Part shown: positions 45,982 to 54,885 of the stretch, piece by piece | How the letters are laid out: each line of letters starts with the position of its first letter | How positions within the stretch are numbered: the first letter of the stretch is position 1 | Assembly (NCBI RefSeq): GCF_002139915.1 | Contig: NZ_CP018788.1 | Location: forward strand, 1,302,001-1,366,000 | Reading direction: 5' to 3' | DNA from: Campylobacter devanensis | Lineage (GTDB): Bacteria > Campylobacterota > Campylobacteria > Campylobacterales > Campylobacteraceae | DNA: 64,000 bases | Position numbers and translations under genes: made by a program | Notes under the pieces: model-generated | Seen by the model: only the letters and a program-made list of their open reading frames with translations | What the model was told of the DNA's origin: nothing | Databases searched by the model: none

Positions 45982-46989
45982 ATGAATCCATTTGTTATAG
46001 CTGAGATGTCGGCTAATCACTGCGGGGATAAAGATTTAGCATTTAAAATTATCAAAGCTGCCAAAGAGTGTGGTGCTGATGCTATTAAAGTTCAAACATA
46101 TACAGCAGATACTATTACGATTGATTGCCGTGATGAGATATTTATGACTAGAGATGATGGACTTTGGGCTGGACAAAGCCTTTATGAATTATACCAAAAG
46201 GCCTACACGCCGTGGCAATGGCAGGCTGATTTAAAAGCTTATGCTGATGAGATTGGGATTGAGTTTTTTAGCACACCGTTTGATTTTAGCGCAGTTGATT
46301 TTTTAGAAAGCATCAATGTCAGTCGCTATAAAATAGCCTCTTTTGAAGCGATGGATTATCCACTTATTCGATATGCTGCAAAGCATAAAAAGCCAATGAT
46401 AATATCTACTGGAGTTAGCACAATTGATGAAATTTACGAGGCAATTGACGCATGCAAAAGTGTTGGTAATCACGATATTACAATCCTAAAATGTACATCT
46501 AACTACCCAGCTCAAATAGAAGATATGAATATTGCAACTATCTCTGATATGATGGCTAGATTTGCTCCACTTGGTGTAAAGGTTGGGCTAAGCGATCACT
46601 CAATGAGCTTAGAAGTACCAATCACTGCTGTGGCTCTTGGAGCTAGTGTGATTGAAAAGCACTTTACTCTTGATAGAGCCTTAGGTGGAGAAGATAGCGG
46701 ATTTTCGCTAAACAAAGATGAATTTAGCGCAATGGCTCAAGCGGTTAAAAATGCATATAAAGCCCTTGGTAAGGTTGATTATAGCTTTAGCGAGCAAAAT
46801 CGTAAATATGCTAGATCGCTTTTTGTAACAAAAGATATTAAAAAAGGAGAAATTTTAACCCCTGAAAATATCCGCTCTATTCGCCCAGCTCAAGGTCTTC
46901 ACCCACGATATTATGAACAAGCCATTGGCAAAAAAGCTACAAAAGATCTTAAATTTGCTAAGCCTTTAGAACTTAGCGACTTTGAGTAA
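45982..46989 (+). CDS. pseI: pseudaminic acid synthase
   Basis: 335-residue NeuB-family enzyme condensing the 6-carbon precursor with phosphoenolpyruvate to pseudaminic acid. TIM barrel to about 270 (VIAEMSANHCGDKDLAFKII, FFSTPFDFSAVDFLESI, GLSDHSMSLEVPITAVALGA, SVIEKHFTLDRALGGEDSGF), then a C-terminal SAF/antifreeze-like domain (SLFVTKDIKKGEILTPENI). The HCGDKDLA and EDSGFSL versions are typical of PseI rather than LegI. LegI follows 3 bases later. Confidence 0.9.
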   Translation: MNPFVIAEMSANHCGDKDLAFKIIKAAKECGADAIKVQTYTADTITIDCRDEIFMTRDDGLWAGQSLYELYQKAYTPWQWQADLKAYADEIGIEFFSTPFDFSAVDFLESINVSRYKIASFEAMDYPLIRYAAKHKKPMIISTGVSTIDEIYEAIDACKSVGNHDITILKCTSNYPAQIEDMNIATISDMMARFAPLGVKVGLSDHSMSLEVPITAVALGASVIEKHFTLDRALGGEDSGFSLNKDEFSAMAQAVKNAYKALGKVDYSFSEQNRKYARSLFVTKDIKKGEILTPENIRSIRPAQGLHPRYYEQAIGKKATKDLKFAKPLELSDFE

Positions 46990-46992
46990 GCT

Positions 46993-47991
46993 ATGCAAAA
47001 AGTCTATATAATAGCAGAAGCTGGAGTAAATCACAATGGAGATTTAAACACAGCTAAAAAATTAATAGATGAAGCTAAAAAGGCCGGTGCTGATGCTGTT
47101 AAATTTCAAACCTTTAAAGCTGAAAATTTAGCTAGTAAAACTGCTTTAAAGGCAACCTATCAAAAACAAACTACAGATTCTAAACAAAGCCAATATGAGA
47201 TGCTAAAGGCCCTTGAGCTAAGTATTAAATCCTATACTAAACTAATAGAGCATACCAAAAATATTGGAATTGAGTTTTTATCTACTCCATTTGATATTGA
47301 TTCAGCAAATTTACTTTTTGAGCTTGGTCTGAGCAAATTTAAAATCCCAAGTGGCGAACTAACAAATCTACCGCTACTTCGTACTATTGCTAAATTTAAA
47401 AAACCAATAATTTTATCAACTGGAATGGCTACAATGGCTGAGATTTGGGATGCTTTTAATATTCTTAATACCAATGTAGCACTAGAAGATATCACGATTT
47501 TGCATGCAAATACTGAATATCCTACACCTTTTTGCGATGTTAATTTAAAAGCAATGGTTAGTATTGGGGCTGAATTTGGAGTTAAATTTGGATATAGTGA
47601 TCACACATTAGGAATTGCTGTGCCAATTGCAGCGGTTGCACTTGGGGCAAGTGTGATTGAAAAGCACTTTACCCTAGATAAGACCCAGCCAGGCCCAGAT
47701 CACAAGGCTAGTTTAGAACCAAACGAATTAGCTCAAATGGTAGCTGGAATTCGAGCAATTGAGCTAGCCCTAGGCGATGGAATCAAAAGCCCAAGCCCAA
47801 GCGAGATAAAAAATATAAACATTGCTAGAAAGTCTATTGTAGCTAAATTTGATATTAAAAAAGGTGAAATTTTTACCGATGATAATATCACGACAAAACG
47901 TACCACGCCAGCAGGAATTAGCCCAATGAAATGGGATGAAATAATAGGAACTCCAGCACAAAAAAATTATAAAAAAGATGAGATAATATGA
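46993..47991 (+). CDS. legI: N,N'-diacetyllegionaminic acid synthase
   Basis: 332-residue NeuB-family paralogue of the preceding gene. AEAGVNHNGDLNTAKKLIDE, LSTPFDIDSANLLFELGLSK, KIPSGELTNLPLLRTIAKF, GYSDHTLGIAVPIAAVALGA and DKTQPGPDHKASLEP are the sialic/legionaminic synthase type. The C-terminal SAF domain is present. Directly followed, with a 4-base overlap, by legG; this matches the legI-legG-ptmE-ptmF-legF-ptmA order of C. jejuni. Confidence 0.92.
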   Translation: MQKVYIIAEAGVNHNGDLNTAKKLIDEAKKAGADAVKFQTFKAENLASKTALKATYQKQTTDSKQSQYEMLKALELSIKSYTKLIEHTKNIGIEFLSTPFDIDSANLLFELGLSKFKIPSGELTNLPLLRTIAKFKKPIILSTGMATMAEIWDAFNILNTNVALEDITILHANTEYPTPFCDVNLKAMVSIGAEFGVKFGYSDHTLGIAVPIAAVALGASVIEKHFTLDKTQPGPDHKASLEPNELAQMVAGIRAIELALGDGIKSPSPSEIKNINIARKSIVAKFDIKKGEIFTDDNITTKRTTPAGISPMKWDEIIGTPAQKNYKKDEII

Positions 47992-49136
47992 GAAAAATAT
48001 GCGTAATAACTGGATCAAGAGCTGAATATGGTCTACTTTATTGGCTGATTAAAGAGCTTAGCATTAGCAAAAGTCTGCAACTTCAATTAATTGTAACAGG
48101 TAGTCATTTGCGAAGCGATTTTGGCAATACATATTTACAAATTCAAGATGAGTTTAATATCAATAAAAAGGTTGATATTTTAAATTTTGCCAATGATGCT
48201 CTTGGTGTATGCAAATCTATGGGAGTAGCTACTAGCGAGATTGGCAAAGCCTTAAGCGAACTAGCTCCTGATATTGTTGTGGTTTTAGGCGATAGATATG
48301 AGATATTTTGCGCAGCATCTGCGGCCCTAGTATTAGGTATTCCAATAGCTCACATTCACGGCGGAGAACTCAGCGCTGGAGCTATTGATGAGTCATTTAG
48401 GCATAGCATTACAAAGATGTCGCATATCCATTTTACTGCAAATAAAGAGTATGCTAAAAGAGTAGCTCAATTAGGCGAAGATCCTAAATTTATCTTTAAT
48501 GTTGGCGGTATGGGAATTGAAAATATAAAAAGGCTAAAGCTATTAAATAAAGCCAAATTTCAAGACTCAATTAAATTTAATCTAAATAAAAAAAATATCC
48601 TAGTAACCTACCATCCACTTACTACTCAAACAGATAATAAAAAAGATTTTAAAGAGATTTTAAAAGCACTAAATGAACTAAAAGATACAAATATAATTTT
48701 TACAAAAGCTAATAGTGATGCTGGTGGAATAGCTATAAATAAAATGATAGATGAATATGTCAAATCTCGCCCTAATTGTATCGCCTTTGCCTCCCTTGGA
48801 AGCCTAAGATACCTAAGCGCACTTAAGCATGTAGATATAATTTTAGGTAATAGCTCTAGCGGACTTTTAGAAGCCCCTAGTATGGGAGTTGCAACCATAA
48901 ATATAGGCCCAAGACAAGATGGCAGACTAAAAGCACCAAGCATCATAGATGTCAAGCCTATAAAGGCGCAAATTTTAAAAGCAATAAAACTTGCCTATAG
49001 TCCAAAATTTCAAAAAATAATCCAGAAAAAACAAAATCCATATGGCAACTCAAAGCCTAGTAAAACCATAATCAAAGTTCTAAAAAATATAAATTTAAAA
49101 GATATCACAGTCAAAAGATTTAAGGATTTGGTATGA
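47988..49136 (+). CDS. legG: hydrolysing NDP-N,N'-diacetylbacillosamine 2-epimerase LegG
   Basis: 382-residue NeuC-family enzyme; in the Campylobacter legionaminic pathway it acts on the GDP-linked sugar to release 2,4-diacetamido-2,4,6-trideoxymannose. Motifs CVITGSRAEYGLLYWLI, VLGDRYEIFCAASAALVLGI, AHIHGGELSAGAIDESFRHS, and NSSSGLLEAPSMGVATINIG are family-defining. Ends in ATGA with the upstream possible start of ptmE. Confidence 0.92.
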   Translation: MRKICVITGSRAEYGLLYWLIKELSISKSLQLQLIVTGSHLRSDFGNTYLQIQDEFNINKKVDILNFANDALGVCKSMGVATSEIGKALSELAPDIVVVLGDRYEIFCAASAALVLGIPIAHIHGGELSAGAIDESFRHSITKMSHIHFTANKEYAKRVAQLGEDPKFIFNVGGMGIENIKRLKLLNKAKFQDSIKFNLNKKNILVTYHPLTTQTDNKKDFKEILKALNELKDTNIIFTKANSDAGGIAINKMIDEYVKSRPNCIAFASLGSLRYLSALKHVDIILGNSSSGLLEAPSMGVATINIGPRQDGRLKAPSIIDVKPIKAQILKAIKLAYSPKFQKIIQKKQNPYGNSKPSKTIIKVLKNINLKDITVKRFKDLV

Positions 49137-49145
49137 CTTTAAATT

Positions 49146-49154
49146 GGGGGGGGG
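49146..49154. repeat. homopolymer G9 tract between legG and ptmE
   Basis: Nine G directly after the legG stop (ATGACTTTAAATT then G9). The 5' G's can pair with CCCC at 49160-49163 to form TTGGGG / CCCCAA. If translation starts at ATG 49133, the tract is coding and in frame with ptmE at nine G; other lengths would break the frame. Typical of Campylobacter contingency loci. Confidence 0.9.
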
Positions 49155-49177
49155 TTCTACCCCAAAAAGGCCATAAT

Positions 49178-50215
49178 ATGAATATAAACTCTCTAAAGCT
49201 AAGCCCAACTAGCAGTATAAAAGAGGCTCTTAAAATAATCGATAGTGGCGCACTCCAAATGGCGCTAGTTGTAAATAGCGATGGCAAACTTTTAGGTACA
49301 ATTAGTGATGGTGATATTAGGCGAGGATTATTAAGCTCAATGGAGCTAACTCAAAGTATTGAATCCCTATACTATCGCACGCCTATAGTTTCGCACTCGT
49401 TGCATGTCTCTCCAGATATCATTGCTAAAGCCAAAGCTAAAAATATACGCTACATTCCAATTATCGATGAAAATGATATCGCAACTGCTATTGTTAATAT
49501 TTATGAACCAAACTTTAAAAAACCAAACCAGGTTATATTAATGGCTGGCGGATTAGGCACAAGGCTTCGCCCGCTAACTAATCAAATTCCAAAGCCAATG
49601 CTTCATGTAGGTCCAAAACCAATTCTACAAACAATCATAGAAAGCTTTCTTGCAAATGGGTATAGCGATTTTACTATTTGTGTCAATTACAAGGCTGAGA
49701 TTATTACAAACTACTTTGGCGATGGAAAGAAATTTGGTGTAAACATAAACTATGTTTTTGAAGATAAACGCCTTGGTACAGCTGGGGCGCTAAGCTTGAT
49801 AAATCCACCAAAAGATGATTTTTTTGTAATGAATGGCGACCTGCTAACAAATACTGATTTTACTAAACTTCACGACTATCATACAGCTCACAAATCTGTT
49901 GCTACAATGTGTGTGCGAGAATATGAGATGCAAGTGCCATATGGAGTGGTAAATTTAGATGATAATACTATCAAATCTATCACTGAAAAGCCACGCCAAA
50001 AATTCCATGTAAGTGCTGGAATCTATATGTTAAACCCACAAATCCTAAATTTTATTCCAAAAAATGAGTATCTAGATATGCCAGATCTTTTTAACTCTTT
50101 AGCTACTAAGAATCAAAATCCAAAAGCTTATCTAATTAATGAAGAGTGGCTAGATATAGGCAGAATCGAAGAGTATAACCTAGCAAATGAGCTTTATAGT
50201 GAGATTTTCTCATGA
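49178..50215 (+). CDS. ptmE: PtmE, CBS-domain nucleotidyltransferase (glucosamine-1-phosphate guanylyltransferase)
   Basis: 345 residues from ATG 49178 (MNINSLKLSPTSSIKEALKI), which has AAAAAGG at 49164-49170. An upstream in-frame ATG at 49133, overlapping the legG stop, would add 15 residues encoded across the G9 tract. N-terminal paired CBS domains (about 1-115; GKLLGTISDGDIRRGLL) precede a nucleotidyltransferase domain with LMAGGLGTRLRPLTNQIPKP and FVMNGDLLTNTDF. In C. jejuni PtmE makes GDP-glucosamine for legionaminic acid synthesis. Overlaps ptmF by 4 bases. Confidence 0.87.
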   Translation: MNINSLKLSPTSSIKEALKIIDSGALQMALVVNSDGKLLGTISDGDIRRGLLSSMELTQSIESLYYRTPIVSHSLHVSPDIIAKAKAKNIRYIPIIDENDIATAIVNIYEPNFKKPNQVILMAGGLGTRLRPLTNQIPKPMLHVGPKPILQTIIESFLANGYSDFTICVNYKAEIITNYFGDGKKFGVNINYVFEDKRLGTAGALSLINPPKDDFFVMNGDLLTNTDFTKLHDYHTAHKSVATMCVREYEMQVPYGVVNLDDNTIKSITEKPRQKFHVSAGIYMLNPQILNFIPKNEYLDMPDLFNSLATKNQNPKAYLINEEWLDIGRIEEYNLANELYSEIFS

Positions 50216-51105
50216 GAGCGCTTATACTTTCTATGGGGTCAATTGGTCGCCGCCACGCTGATGTTTTGCGCTCATTAGGATTTGATATTAGTGCCATTTC
50301 ATCACAAAAAATTATTGATATAAAATGTTATAAAGAGCTTGAAACAGTAGATATAAATCAGTTTGATTACTTTATCATTGCCTCGCCTACATATTTGCAT
50401 TTTAAACATTTAAGCTATATTGATTTAAATGCCTGTAATAAAATAATACTTTGCGAAAAGCCATTATTTGATAAATTTAGAGATTTTAATCCAAACAATA
50501 AGATTTTTATTGGGTATAATCTGCGTTTTCATCCACTAATTTTAGAGCTAAAAAATATGCTAAATCCAAGCGATATTTTAACTATTGAAGCTCGCTGTGG
50601 TCAATATTTGCCATCATGGCGAAAACGAAAATATACTAGCTCTTATAGCGCTAAAAAGGAGCTTGGCGGAGGCGTTTTGTTAGATCTTAGTCATGAGATT
50701 GATTATCTTAGCTTTTTATGCGATTCTAAATTAGAATTGATTAAATCTTATCAAGCCAAAGTATCAAATTTAAATATCACTAGCGATGATATTTGTATGA
50801 TTTTAGCTAAATGCAATAAGACTTTAATAAATATCAGCCTAAATTATCTAAGTAAAACACCATATCGTCAAATTTTAATTGAGACAAATAATAATACCTA
50901 TCATCTTGACCTCATCGCAAATATACTTAAAATAGTAGATCAAGATGGAAAAATCACTCAAATACAAAAACCAAATTTACAAAGAAACGATACTTTCAAA
51001 GCGATGCATATAGATGCTTTAAATATGCAAAATCATATATGTACATTTTCTCAAGCTATGGATACAATGCGACTAATAGATCAAATTCAAAAGGAAAATA
51101 TATGA
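50212..51105 (+). CDS. ptmF: PtmF, Gfo/Idh/MocA-type oxidoreductase
   Basis: 297 residues. Rossmann start ALILSMGSIGRRHADVLRSL; LCEKPLFDKF is the EKP motif with the conserved Lys; GGGVLLDLSHEIDYLSFL contains the catalytic-type HxxD. In C. jejuni PtmF together with PtmA is implicated in making glucosamine-6-phosphate from fructose-6-phosphate for legionaminic acid. ATGA overlap with both neighbours. Confidence 0.87.
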   Translation: MRALILSMGSIGRRHADVLRSLGFDISAISSQKIIDIKCYKELETVDINQFDYFIIASPTYLHFKHLSYIDLNACNKIILCEKPLFDKFRDFNPNNKIFIGYNLRFHPLILELKNMLNPSDILTIEARCGQYLPSWRKRKYTSSYSAKKELGGGVLLDLSHEIDYLSFLCDSKLELIKSYQAKVSNLNITSDDICMILAKCNKTLINISLNYLSKTPYRQILIETNNNTYHLDLIANILKIVDQDGKITQIQKPNLQRNDTFKAMHIDALNMQNHICTFSQAMDTMRLIDQIQKENI

Positions 51106-51800
51106 GCAATATACTATGTACCATTTGCGCTAGAGGCGGTAGCAAAGGTGTAAAAAATAAAAATATCCGCCCAATTGCTGGTCTTCCACTCATTGCTCAC
51201 ACTATAAATCAAGCCAAAGAGTGCGGTTTATTTAAGCATATTGTAATTAGTACTGATAGCGATGAGATAGCCTCTACAGCGCAAAAATATGGAGCGGAGG
51301 TCTTTTTTAAACGAGATAGCGCTTTAGCTAGTGATACTGCTGGCAAACTAGCTGTAATCCGTGATGCCTTACTAAAAAGTCAAGAGTATTATAAACATAA
51401 ATTTGATTATATTATAGACCTTGATGCTACATCTCCTTTGCGTCTATCTAGCGATATTAATATGGCTTTTGAGCAGTTTATACAAGATGATAATGATATT
51501 CTTATTACTGCTACGCCAAGTCGTAGAAGTCCATACTTTAATCTAATAGAAAAAATAGATGGCAAGATAAATCTTAGCAAAACTCTACCAAATCAAATTT
51601 TACGCCGTCAAGATGCTCCAGCTACATATGATATGAACGCTTCAATTTATATATGGAAATCTTTAGTTTTATTAAATAACGATACCTTGTTTTTACCTAA
51701 AACTGGACTATATGTAATGCCTGCAAATCGCAGCATTGATATAGATGATGAGCTTGATTTTATGATAGTAGAGCATATTTTAAGGAGTAAAAATGCTTAA
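51102..51800 (+). CDS. legF: CMP-N,N'-diacetyllegionaminic acid synthase
   Basis: 232-residue cytidylyltransferase (also called PtmB). CTICARGGSKGVKNKNIRPI is the CTP-binding motif; VISTDSDEIASTAQKYGAEV, DLDATSPLRL and YDMNASIYIW follow. ATG 51102 is chosen: AAGGA at 51091-51095 is well placed and the codon overlaps the ptmF stop; a longer in-frame reading from 51039 gives residues with no family resemblance. Overlaps ptmA by 8 bases. Confidence 0.92.
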   Translation: MSNILCTICARGGSKGVKNKNIRPIAGLPLIAHTINQAKECGLFKHIVISTDSDEIASTAQKYGAEVFFKRDSALASDTAGKLAVIRDALLKSQEYYKHKFDYIIDLDATSPLRLSSDINMAFEQFIQDDNDILITATPSRRSPYFNLIEKIDGKINLSKTLPNQILRRQDAPATYDMNASIYIWKSLVLLNNDTLFLPKTGLYVMPANRSIDIDDELDFMIVEHILRSKNA

Positions 51801-52527
51801 AGATAAAGTAGTTATAATAATTGGCGGTTCAGGATTAATCGGCAAAGCTTTTGTAAAATCAGCTATGCAAAATCACGCTACAGTAATCAACGCAGATATA
51901 AATCAGCCAAACACAAAACTAGATTGTGAGTTTATCCATACTGATATAACTAATAAAAGCTCACTTGATAATCTAATAGAATTAACCAGTCAAAAATATG
52001 GCAAAATAGACGCTGTAGTAAATTCTGCCTATCCAAGAACAAAAAACTTTTCTAACCACTTTTTTGATGTAGAGTATGAGGATTTTTGCACTAATACCAA
52101 TCTTCAACTTGGTGGAGCATTTTTGGTTATGCAAAGATTTGCTAAATTTTTTAAATCACAAGGATATGGCAATATAATCACACTCTCATCTATTCAAGGC
52201 GTAGTAGCACCTAAATTTCAAACCTATAAAAATACACAGATGAGTTCTCCAGTAGCCTATAGCGCTATTAAATCTGGAGTTATTCATCTAAGTCGCTACC
52301 TAGCTAAATATCTAAAAGGGAATAATATTAGAGTCAATTGCATAAGTCCAGGTGGAATACTAGATAACCAAAATGAGATATTTCTAAGTCAATACAAAGA
52401 TGTCTGTCTAAATAAAGGTATGTTAGACCCAGATGATATCTGCGGGGCTTTAATATTTTTACTTAGCGATTATAGCCAGTTTATTAATGGACAAAATATA
52501 ATTGTAGATGATGGATTTTGCTTATAA
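51793..52527 (+). CDS. ptmA: PtmA, short-chain dehydrogenase/reductase
   Basis: 244 residues. NAD(P)-binding GGSGLIGKAF near the N-terminus, VVNSAYPR, and catalytic triad Ser in ITLSSIQGVVAP, Tyr and Lys in PVAYSAIKSGVIHL, and VNCISPGG. C-terminal FINGQNIIVDDGFCL is typical SDR. Last gene of the legionaminic set, working with PtmF. A hairpin follows. Confidence 0.9.
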   Translation: MLKDKVVIIIGGSGLIGKAFVKSAMQNHATVINADINQPNTKLDCEFIHTDITNKSSLDNLIELTSQKYGKIDAVVNSAYPRTKNFSNHFFDVEYEDFCTNTNLQLGGAFLVMQRFAKFFKSQGYGNIITLSSIQGVVAPKFQTYKNTQMSSPVAYSAIKSGVIHLSRYLAKYLKGNNIRVNCISPGGILDNQNEIFLSQYKDVCLNKGMLDPDDICGALIFLLSDYSQFINGQNIIVDDGFCL

Positions 52528-52543
52528 TCTTAGTAGAGTAAAA

Positions 52544-52571
52544 ATTTTGGCGTAGTAATCTATGCCAAAAT
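52544..52571 (+). terminator. hairpin after ptmA
   Basis: ATTTTGGCGTA / TATGCCAAAAT, 11-bp stem with one G-T pair and a 6-base loop, 17 bases after the ptmA stop. No long T-run follows. Confidence 0.55.
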
Positions 52572-52753
52572 CTAAGCAGCATCAAAGCCAAGTGATACTA
52601 ACTATCAATAATAATTATATAATAATACAATCAAACTCCAAATTCTCTCATAAAAATAAATTTTTTAATCTTAAATTCCAACTTTTAATCTAAAAATAAT
52701 TTATTAATAGTAAAATATCAGACGAATTAATTCATATTTTGAAAGGATAAAAT

Positions 52754-54754
52754 ATGTCGATATTCGACAATTTCAAGATTAAGAATAAGATGCTTATTCT
52801 CATCGTCATTCCGCTCATCGTCGCTATGATCATAGCTGGCAATCTCATCAATAAAGAGTATGATACCTATAAACGCACTCAATTACTTGAAGATGGAATC
52901 TTGCTCTCATCTCAAATTTCACTTGTAATACATGAACTACAAAAAGAAAGAGGTTCATCATCAGGATATCTAGGTAGTAAAAGTGAAGATTTTAAAAAAA
53001 TTTTACTAAATCAACGCCAACTAAGCGATAAAGAGATAAATAAGCTTAATGAAAATCTATCTAAATTTGAAATAGATGCATATCCAGTTGAGCTTAGGGA
53101 CTCTATAAAAGATACAATAAATGCGCTAAATAATATCCAATCTATAAGAAGAGGTGTAGATAATTTTAGCGTTAAAGTAGGAGATGTTTTAGGATACTAT
53201 ACAAATACTATCTCAAAACTAATCAATAATATAGTAGTAATCTCTAATATCTCAAACAACTACAAAATAATCCGCTCTTTAACTGCATTTGTGAGCTTTA
53301 TAAATGCTAAAGAAAATGCCGGTCAAGAAAGAGCAGTCTTATCAAATACATTCTCAGCTGATAAATTCGGCGATGGAATTTATAACAAATTTATCGCATT
53401 AGTTGTAGCTCAAAACCTATATACAGAAGAGTTTAAAAAATATGTAGACCCTGAGGAGCTAATCAATTACAACAATATAACTAGTGGAAACAAAGATTTT
53501 CAAGAAGTTGAGCGTATGAGAGCTGTGGCGATGAAAAATGCATTTACTGGCGGATTTGAGACTAGTGGTACATACTGGTTTGCTACTATTACCAAAAAAA
53601 TTGATATCTTAAAACAGATAGAAGATAGACTAGCAGCTAGATTGATTCAAGACATAGACCAGATAAGACAAAGCAATATTAATGTGCTTGTTTTCTCAAT
53701 TGGAATTTTAGCCTTTGCGTTTATTGCTACATTTGGATTTAGCTACATTATAATCCATAATATTAATAGTAGAATTGCTAAAATCCTAAACTATCTAGTG
53801 TATGTCCAAAAAACAAAAGATATTAGACCAAACAATGTTCTAAACAAAGGCAAAGATGAGATTGGGCTAATCTATGAACAAATAGAAGGATTTTTAAAAG
53901 TTATTAGACAGCTATTTGGTCAGCTTGATGGACAAATTCAGCAAAATCTACAAATTGCAAATGACTTACTAAACGAGTCAAAAGTAATTCAAAATGATAC
54001 TCAAGAGGGCTTTAAACTATCAAAAGATTCACAAATAATCGGTCATAGCGTAGAAGATAGCCTAAGCGATAATGCTTTAAAAAGCAATGATACAATGAAC
54101 AATATCATCACAGCTAAAAATGAACTAAGCTCAACCTCTAGCGTTATATCTGAATTCTCTGAGCTAGTAACGCTTGATGCAAGTCGCCAACAAGAGCTAT
54201 TAACTAATATCTCAATGCTAAATAATGATGCTCAAAATGTTAAGAATATTCTAACAACTATATCAGATATTGCTGATCAAACCAACCTTCTTGCACTTAA
54301 TGCCGCCATCGAAGCAGCAAGAGCAGGCGAACATGGTAGAGGGTTTGCAGTTGTTGCTGATGAGGTTAGACAGCTAGCTGAAAGAACTGGCAAATCTTTA
54401 GATGAGATTGATATAACTATCAATGCTATTACTAAGTCAATTGATGATGTAAGCTCAAAAATCACACAAACCTCAAGAGATTTTACAACATTTGTCGATG
54501 AAGCGCAAAATATTCAAAATACAATCCAAACAGCAAATGATAACATTGATCATGTCATCGCCCTAGCTACCCAAGCAATGGCTAGTTCAAAAGAGTTAAA
54601 TGATAAAACCAATAACCTACTAAGTAATAATAAAACATTAAATGATAGGCTACAAAATATCTCAAATTCAATGGATAAAATTAGCTCAGTTTCTGATACA
54701 CTAGAGCATAAAGCTGAGGATTTAAGGGATAAAATTAGCGAATTTAAGTTTTAA
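52754..54754 (+). CDS. methyl-accepting chemotaxis protein with NIT-type sensor domain
   Basis: 666-residue chemoreceptor. Transmembrane helix 1 at about 13-30 and helix 2 at about 310-332 bound a large periplasmic domain. That domain has the hallmarks of nitrate/nitrite-sensing NIT domains: [19 protein letters not shown] near 55-75 and [20 protein letters not shown] near 178-197. HAMP-like region 335-385; the signalling tip [18 protein letters not shown] lies near 515-532 with [16 protein letters not shown] after it. There is no C-terminal CheR-binding pentapeptide. The ligand is inferred only. Confidence 0.9.
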   Translation: MSIFDNFKIKNKMLILIVIPLIVAMIIAGNLINKEYDTYKRTQLLEDGILLSSQISLVIHELQKERGSSSGYLGSKSEDFKKILLNQRQLSDKEINKLNENLSKFEIDAYPVELRDSIKDTINALNNIQSIRRGVDNFSVKVGDVLGYYTNTISKLINNIVVISNISNNYKIIRSLTAFVSFINAKENAGQERAVLSNTFSADKFGDGIYNKFIALVVAQNLYTEEFKKYVDPEELINYNNITSGNKDFQEVERMRAVAMKNAFTGGFETSGTYWFATITKKIDILKQIEDRLAARLIQDIDQIRQSNINVLVFSIGILAFAFIATFGFSYIIIHNINSRIAKILNYLVYVQKTKDIRPNNVLNKGKDEIGLIYEQIEGFLKVIRQLFGQLDGQIQQNLQIANDLLNESKVIQNDTQEGFKLSKDSQIIGHSVEDSLSDNALKSNDTMNNIITAKNELSSTSSVISEFSELVTLDASRQQELLTNISMLNNDAQNVKNILTTISDIADQTNLLALNAAIEAARAGEHGRGFAVVADEVRQLAERTGKSLDEIDITINAITKSIDDVSSKITQTSRDFTTFVDEAQNIQNTIQTANDNIDHVIALATQAMASSKELNDKTNNLLSNNKTLNDRLQNISNSMDKISSVSDTLEHKAEDLRDKISEFKF

Positions 54755-54776
54755 TAGCTTGGTTAATAGTATTTGC

Positions 54777-54804
54777 TGCAATGGCTAAGCTTTTAGTCAT
54801 TGCA
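54777..54804. terminator. first hairpin after the chemoreceptor gene
   Basis: TGCAATGGCTAA / TTAGTCATTGCA with one mismatch and a 4-base loop, 22 bases after the stop. Confidence 0.55.
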
Positions 54805-54817
54805 AGAATAAGCATAA

Positions 54818-54861
54818 ATAAGGCGATTTAATAAATAGATATTTTTATTAAATCGCCTTAT
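54818..54861. terminator. second, long hairpin between convergent genes
   Basis: Perfect 18-bp inverted repeat, 54818-54835 (starts ATAAGGCGATTTAATAAA) with 54844-54861, loop of 8. It lies between the chemoreceptor gene and the minus-strand adenylation gene and can terminate both. Confidence 0.8.
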
Positions 54862-54885
54862 CCTTTACCAATTACTATAATACCC

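Noticed and set aside
51039-51101. A longer N-terminus for legF.
   Set aside because: The extra 21 residues are the other-frame reading of the ptmF end; the AAGGA-ATG at 51102 and the family start agree with the shorter form.
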